From Megaleporinus macrocephalus (lineage: Eukaryota > Chordata > Actinopteri > Characiformes > Anostomidae): a stretch of 64,000 nt of DNA. The position numbers were made by a program, and so were the translations under genes. Shown here piece after piece: positions 57,201 through 64,000 of the stretch; the first letter of the stretch is position 1, and every line of letters begins with the position of its first letter. Location: NCBI GenBank assembly GCA_021613375.1, contig CM038710.1:25380667-25444666 (forward strand), in the 5' to 3' direction. The notes beneath the pieces were generated by a model, which saw only the letters and a program-made list of their open reading frames with translations, was not told the DNA's origin and searched no databases.

Positions 57201-59086
57201 ACAAGACTAGGCCGGTTTCCTAGCATAAATAATGTGGAAGATAAACACTGACTGTAGTAATATGTGTTAATTTTGTTGTTTGTGTGCAATGCAGAGTGTA
57301 CGTTGAGATAATACGTGTGGCTGTTCTTTGAGAATCTTTTTTTTCTATCGTGTAGCTTAAGTGGAAGGCTAAAGGCCTATTCACACGATATTGGGGGTGG
57401 ATATTTTCGGATGCGGTTCTTCACGCACTGGTAAATTTTTTAACATGCTGAAACCATTTAGTTTTTTCTCTTAAGCACTGCAACTAAACAGTACAAAACG
57501 AGGAACATGCTGATAAAAAAGACAACAACATGGTGAACAGTGAGTAAGATGAAGCTAAATACGAGTGATTACTGTAGGTCAGCGGGGGGAGCAAAGGCGC
57601 TTTAGCCTCAAATCACACCAGCGATACCAGTCGTAACAAGCAATTTTACTACTAAAACTATGATTTCAGTTATTTATTTTTTAAATATTGAAATAGTGTT
57701 AATATAGTAAGCAGTGGTTTTACATGTGTCAACATGTTTATTTAACCCTTTTCAAACTTTTCCTTGTGGAAACAACCTAATATTTATTTGCATTAATCAT
57801 CTAATACCTGCTTTGACTACTTCATTAAACTAATGAAGTTGAATAAATTCCTGTGGTGTTGTCTTCAAACTGGCTTACACAATATTTTCTACTTCTTTCC
57901 AAGTAAGATTTTAATGCTATAAAATAAGATATTCATGCTACTTCGTAGTGTATTCTAGTTAAAAGCCAGTTCCACATATTCATTATTAAATTCTGACCTG
58001 TAGAAATACTATGGTACAAGATATCTAAAATATAGTTCTGACTAGGTACATTATGCCTTAGTAATATATACAGATTATGATCGCTAAAATGCAGTTGTAG
58101 ATAATTACAATTCTTATAAAGGCCAGAGCACATCAACCAAAGATTATAAGATAAACACCAACAATATAAGTTTCTGTTTTAGAATGTTTGAAAAAATAAC
58201 TGGCAGTGGCACACCAGTGAAACAAAACCAAATAAAGTCTGTTACTAGAAAAATGGCAAATGATTATGTGTATGTTTAGAGACATTTATTCTACTGGCAG
58301 TATTATACATCTCTGTACTTTCTTCCCGCATATTGCTTTTCGGAGGAAGCATGCTTTACAAAGCAAACAATCTTCCCATTTCATGGTACGTAAAAAAAAG
58401 CTAAAAATGAGCGGTTTTCCCCTTTTTGGTGAATGTATGAATAATTTAATTAGCTCTGCTCTGATTGGCTGTTGACAGTGAGACAGTTCAAAAATTACAC
58501 AGAAGCAGCTTGTCACACAGGAATTAACCTCTATGTAAAAAAGTTGCTGTCATATTATTTAGTTATCTATGCTAATGTTAGTTACTAATGTTATCATTAC
58601 TAGGTACTTGCTTTCGGTTTCACTGTCAGCACAATAGTATGATAAAGTTGTTAGCTCACTATGAAACCTTTGCCCCCTTAACTGGAAGTTCCTAATCAGT
58701 GCATAACACCAAATCAAATCATTGATAAATATATTATTGATAAGTAAATGTTCTGGGTTAGAATTGTCCATAGTGGTGGTATAAACCAGCATCTTCACAG
58801 AATGTTGTTTTCACAAAATTCATGTAAGATTGCCCTCAAACCTCCTTTATTACAAGCAATTCTTGTGTGACAATGCAGGGTGTTGTGAGGAAAAATATTT
58901 TTTATTGTTATTTACTATTATTTAACTATTACTGACATTGTGTATAAAACTCAAAAGTCACATGTTATCCAAATGTTATTTTAATTGTAAATAAAATGGC
59001 TATTGTTACTTCTGTTTCCTATCAGCTCCACTGTAAAGACATTATAAGTTGGTAATTTCACACCATTTCACATAAAACCACTCTGA

Positions 59087-59089
<3 letters not shown>
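57201..59089. other. unassigned, nothing recognised
   Basis: Unique-looking AT-rich sequence without supportable features. Confidence 0.5.

Positions 59090-59177
<88 letters not shown>
59090..59177. repeat. (CT)n(TA)n compound microsatellite
   Basis: About 18 CT units (59090-59126) followed by about 25 TA units. Confidence 0.97.
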
Positions 59178-59180
<3 letters not shown>

Positions 59181-59220
59181 TTTTGTCAGTCTCTTTTTTT
59201 CTACATGAATTAAATGCAGC

Positions 59221-59402
59221 AACTGCTTTGTGGAACACATTGTGGAAAAATCTCATGATGAATGGACCAATAGAAATACTTCAAAATAGCTTGAAAACAA
59301 TTCTGGTTCCATTGACTTACATTGAAAGTACAGACAGTTTTTGTCTTCCCCTGTAAAGCTGCCAATTTGGAGATGCTTGTTTTTCATTGGACAGCGACGA
59401 TA
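59221..59402. repeat. unnamed dispersed repeat, copy 2
   Basis: Inverted relative of 40228-40400 (TCATGATGAATGGACCAATAG; GGTTCCATTGACTTACATTG; TTTTCATTGGACAGCGACGA). It lies directly against the Tc1-like element at 59413. Confidence 0.6.
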
Positions 59403-59412
59403 TATATATATA

Positions 59413-59938
59413 CACTACTGCTAAAAAGTTTAGGATCACTTTAGAATTTAATTTCATGCTATTTTTTATGCAATTCACAAACAATATTGTCCATTTCACA
59501 ATTAATTTAGGTGTATCAGGTTATTTTTAAAGAATAAAAATGTTTGTATTAAAGCCTATTTTTGTATAGAGGCTTATTTTGCATAAAGTCCTATTATCAG
59601 CAATTCTCAGTCCTCTGTCTAAATCTCCTGGTATGGCCACCAATCCAAGTTAAGGATGTTATTGGGCTAATTGGTTGTTAGGACACCCTTGCTCAATTGT
59701 AATGCACAGCTGAAAAACATTTTACTAATAAGTGAGCATAAAAGGGAGCACAACATTTTGGGTTAGTTTAGTATCTGAAGCATCAGCTTTAAGCCTGTTG
59801 GCTCGCTGACAGGCTGAAAATGTCCAGAAAAAAAAAATTCTTTAGAGACCCATCAGTCCAATGTTGTGTTAAGGAAGGAAGGCAACTCCATTAAAACAAG
59901 AAAATTTTACTGTGATCCCAAACTTTTGAGCGGTAGTG
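59413..59938. mobile_element. Tc1-like non-autonomous element, copy B
   Basis: CACTACTGCTAAAAAGTTTAG to CAAACTTTTGAGCGGTAGTG, flanked by TA on both sides (59411-59412, 59939-59940). 526 bases; reverse orientation of copy A at 23815-24332. Confidence 0.85.
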
Positions 59939-59940
59939 TA

Positions 59941-62900
59941 TATAGCACTAATGTAAGCTGGACAGCTTGCTGCTAACAAACTACATATACATTTGAGAGC
60001 CATTTAAAATGTACCCAGTGCCATCCAGATGGACCCTAGGACTTGAGTGGGATACATTAGATTTTTAGCGTGTGCATATGTTATTCTTTATATTAAAAAC
60101 ATGAAAGGAATAAAATGTTGAAGGTCTGAGGGAAAGTGACAAGCCATAGCAGCTCCATTGGATGCAGACTTTGTTTTTGTTCCACTGCTATTTAAAACAA
60201 AGATATGCTCATGTGGTATGTTATGTTATCCTTGCTTAGACAAATTTTTATACAATGCAAGTGAAAATAGCCTAAATCATACTCACATTTCAAGTAAGAC
60301 TAAATGTAGTAGGTCAAAAAATGCTTGACTAAGGTTATATTCAGTGCTTAATTTGTAAAACATCAGGTAATGGAACACTAAAGGTGGGGTGATCCAGCAC
60401 GTGGCAGTGAGAGAAAAGGTCCTGGAACGCCTAGACACAACAGTGCTTCAAGTGTCTATCTAGCATAGTAGCATTCTATACAATAAAATAATCCTAGCTT
60501 TAATGACTGCACTAAGGAGCTACAACCATAACATCTCAGAGATGCCACTGGATGAATAGTTTTTGGTGTCCTACAAAAAAAAAGATGTCAAAGAGGTGGT
60601 GGATCCACATAAATAAGTTCTGGAACGCAGGTGCCTGAAATATGAGAGACACAAATTAAGCACTGGTTATATTGAACCAAGTGATTTCATTGTAGTTGTA
60701 ACTGGGCCTAAAAGCTTAACTTTCAATTGTCATTTAATATTCCAGGACATGGCAGATAATCACAGGAGGAACTTTAATGATCCATCTTTTCCAGTTGTAG
60801 CAGTCCTTTTTGTGCTAGTCTCCTGTTGATGAGATTGACCGACTGAGCAGTAAAGATGCCATTAGCACCAGACAAATACCAGATAAGTTAACTGAAATTC
60901 CAGTTACTTTTTTAGTGTCTTTAAAAGGTTTAGTTTTTCCATAGAGGCATGCTGTCAAGAGTCAAGGACACCTTTGGCAGATTAACCCAAATAGCATATT
61001 GTGCTGCAGGACAACTGGAAGGTTAATTGGTGGGGTGCCGGGGCACAGAGTAAGAGAGTGGCATGTATTGCTGCCTTATTTTGCATTTAGCAGCACTAGG
61101 GATTTATATTGTCTGTTTAAAAACACTAGCATTTGTACAGTCATGAATATGGCCAGCAAAACACATAAAAATCCTCCTGTAGGAAATTGTGTATAACATA
61201 CCCACTCAGTTTTCTTTACCATGGTGGTCATAGGAAATTAATTATGGTTTTAGTCATCATGAAGTTGAAACGCTTACAAAAGGGGTTTTTGAAATTACAG
61301 TGCATTGAATAGTTACAATTAGCATAAACCGGGAGCAATTCTGGTGTTGGACATGACCCTGAAAGAACCTTCAGTCTGTATTTTGCCTATTAAATATTGT
61401 ATATTGTCTGACATTGTGCACATACCCTTTGTGGGCTTTGACACAGGGGAAGAGCAGAAAGGGCATTTCAAGCTCAATTAAGAGGTGCTGAAATAAGTGG
61501 GACAGACAGCCTTCCTATGAATAATAAAGCGCCTGACATGCCATCAACATTAAGATGGTTTCAGGACGTTTTCTCTGTGGCAGTTGGTGTAACAGTTGCC
61601 TGGCCAGAAGTAGGTCACTCAGCTATTAAAGATGTAGTTTATGATCCAGAATAAATATTGTATTGCTTTTGCACCCACACATACACAGCAGTATGACTTC
61701 TTACAAGCTGCTGAAATCATAGAAAACTGATATTTCACCTCTGCTTCATATGATAAAACCATGTTCATATTTGTTGCCATGTGTGAAAGTGTAGGCTGTC
61801 TAGTTTTGCTTGCAATTAGAAGTGGAAAAACCTTCATTAAATTATGTAGATTTCTTAAACCTTTGTTTGCATATTTATGATGATGAGTTTTTGGTGTAAA
61901 ACTTCAAATGATTTAATCTGATAAACACTTCCTCAAAATTTTGAAGTAAACTCTTGTTTATGTTACACGTATGCTGGCCAGTAATATCTTCTGAACCAGT
62001 ACTTCTTAATTTGGGGTCATCAGTTTGGCCTAAATGGCTAGAAACAGGAACTTCAGCTCACTGTAGATTGTTGCTCTCAAAATATAGTACTTTCAGTTTC
62101 ATTTCCCTCTAATAAAATGTCAGTGCTCTATTTAACAACACTGTCTTAGATATCAGTAATCTGGGATCCTCTCAAATGCTGATGAAACGGGTCATTGGTT
62201 TATGTCACCTGCTATCAGCCTTGAATGAATGGCTTTTTTCCACTGTAACATGGGTCTGTGTAGCTACACAAGGGGGCAGTATTGAAACACTTAAGAGATG
62301 GCTCATAAGCATATCCACTGGTTCAGCTTGACAAATGACATCTTCCCATTGACTTATAAAACCATATTCCCTTTTGTAGCTGAATGAGTTGTCGGAAAAA
62401 CTGATTGTGTCATAGACACATGGACAGAAAAACGGTCAAGTTTAGGCCCTCTGACTATAGAGCAGCGCCACATGATGTAAAAGATGTAAAAGTACATTTT
62501 AACTAAAAGTAAAAAACTGTTTTTCATGCAGTTACATTTGAAATCTGTGTTCATTTGACTCTCCTTGAAGTGTGCTTGCACTGTTATTGTATCCTGCCCC
62601 AGTGACTTATTACTATAATGTCTCTGGCAAGCCATAATTACAGGATCAGAGGTAGGAGGGCAGTGCCAGAAAGCTATTGAAGCTCGAGTGAGGCCCTGTC
62701 TGTGATGTTTGGTGTGTGTGGGGGGGAATTCACCCGGCTGTTGCCACACAATCTTTGTGAGAGATGCACTCTGTACCAAACCACAATGACACATAATGAC
62801 ACAGAAATGATATTCAAGGGAGGTAATACTAGTGTTAAGCTACCAAAAAACAAAACAACAGCATAACATCACAGGGTAGGACATGCTGTCGTTCAGTTGA

Positions 62901-64000
62901 AGTCTCGCACCAACACGCCATCTGCGTCCTTTAATATGCAGCCCTTTTTTTACTTGACTGAGTGAGATGTTGCCGCGCCTCGCAGCAAGATCCTGGCCAT
63001 GCACCAGCATCGCAGTGGACTCCGATGGTAGTGTAATGCCTTTGCCTTTGTCTCTTGCTGACATAGCCATCGATTGAGTGCCGTTGATTCTCCTTTGTTT
63101 TGTTTTCACTAAATCTACTAACTGCTCTGCTAACATCTTCCTGGAATGTTTTTTTCAACCCAAAGTCTGACTTATGAAAACAAATAGCTCTTTAGAACCC
63201 ATTTTAACTGCCTTTTTGTTACTTTGCTGAAATCAAAGAGTTTCATGGGTAATATAAACTGAGTAAAAATTTTAACTAATCTAATATTAACTAATATTCA
63301 TATATTAGTGCCAAATCAATGCCAAAATTCCTACAAATGTAACAGTACTAGTTTTTGTTTGTTTCACATTCCTTCTGCAGTGATGATACTGCCAAATTAC
63401 ACAAATATGTAACAGCCATGCTGTGGGATTTTATCCACTTTTTGATGGTTGAAGCCAGATAATCTTACACTGATTTTTTTTACTTTAATTTACTTTGTGT
63501 TGTTTTTGAAATTGAAAATAAGTTACTAGTTTAGCTACTAGCAAGCCTTAAATAACTATCATTAGCATAGCTTACTAAATAGTATGACGACCTCTCTTAT
63601 TTATACAGGTTCATTTCATTTTTGATCATGGTTTAACATGTTTCTTCTGTGTGATATCACAGTGTCTCACTGTAAACCAGCAAATCAGAGTGGGGCTCAT
63701 CAAAGTATTAATGACTTTGCCAAAAAAAGGCCAAATCATAGGGTGGAAAATGTGAATGTAAAACTGCATCTTTTCAAATACCTTCACATGCGGTACATTC
63801 TGTGTAGACATCAGAGTTGCTAAATATATGCATTTTACTGCACCTTTAATTTCATCTGAATTTCCATGGTGAATTAATAATTTGGCATATTCTGTGGAAA
63901 CAAGTTATGTTTTTCTTATAAATGCGCTCAAAGAAACATTTATTTGAATTTATGTAGACTGCTGGCTGAGAATTCAGAGTTAATAACAGTATGTTCACAT
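59941..64000. other. unassigned 4-kb tail of the window
   Basis: No coding exon, transposon end or RNA gene seen. Stretches 60750-61000, 61420-61620 and 62630-63080 are less AT-biased and look like unique sequence, perhaps conserved non-coding DNA; this cannot be judged without alignment. The 146-codon minus-strand frame at 62354-62794 has no recognised similarity. Confidence 0.4.

Noticed and set aside
62354..62794. 146-codon minus-strand frame
   Set aside because: No recognisable domain, no conserved exon signals; likely chance.

Overview
The window is nuclear DNA of a vertebrate, most probably a teleost fish. Two multi-exon genes with canonical GT-AG introns fill positions 1 to about 52,300, in the midst of teleost-type DNA transposons (Tc1/mariner, hAT, piggyBac) and long microsatellites. 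A foldback repeat with TATAC...TCAGCC termini occurs in both genes. I associate this repeat with otophysan fish (characins, catfishes), but that is recollection, so the order is only a guess.

Layout. (1) 1-14,180, plus strand: hsd17b4, the peroxisomal multifunctional enzyme type 2. Exons 2-24 are present. Exon 1, with the start codon, lies upstream of the window. All coding phases join, and the protein would be about 738 residues, ending in the peroxisomal signal AKL. (2) About 14,250-52,300, minus strand: dmxl1, a very large WD40 protein of the rabconnectin-3/RAVE family that regulates the V-ATPase. I could place all 43 coding exons, from the start codon at 50,791 to the stop at 16,359. Every junction keeps phase, giving a complete reading frame of 2,985 residues, close to the size I know for mammalian DMXL1 (about 3,030). 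(3) 52,300-64,000: no coding exon recognised. This stretch holds a piggyBac-like element, a pair of direct repeats, a CpG-rich spot near 56,900-57,200 that may be the promoter of a further gene, a Tc1-like element, and unique AT-rich sequence.

The two genes are convergent, with candidate polyadenylation signals only about 100 bases apart. They are not functionally linked: hsd17b4 breaks down very-long-chain and branched fatty acids and bile-acid precursors in peroxisomes, while dmxl1 controls assembly of the proton pump of endosomes and lysosomes. Their linkage is an old chromosomal neighbourhood; in human, DMXL1, TNFAIP8 and HSD17B4 lie together on 5q23, but in another orientation.

No undescribed biological system is evident. 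The most interesting items are a Tc1 element nested in a hAT element with a near-perfect 8-base target duplication, a foldback repeat family, a direct repeat of unknown nature, and microsatellites sitting in or beside dmxl1 splice signals. Exon coordinates were read by eye from splice sites and remembered homologues. The phase arithmetic of all junctions agrees, which is the main check on them.
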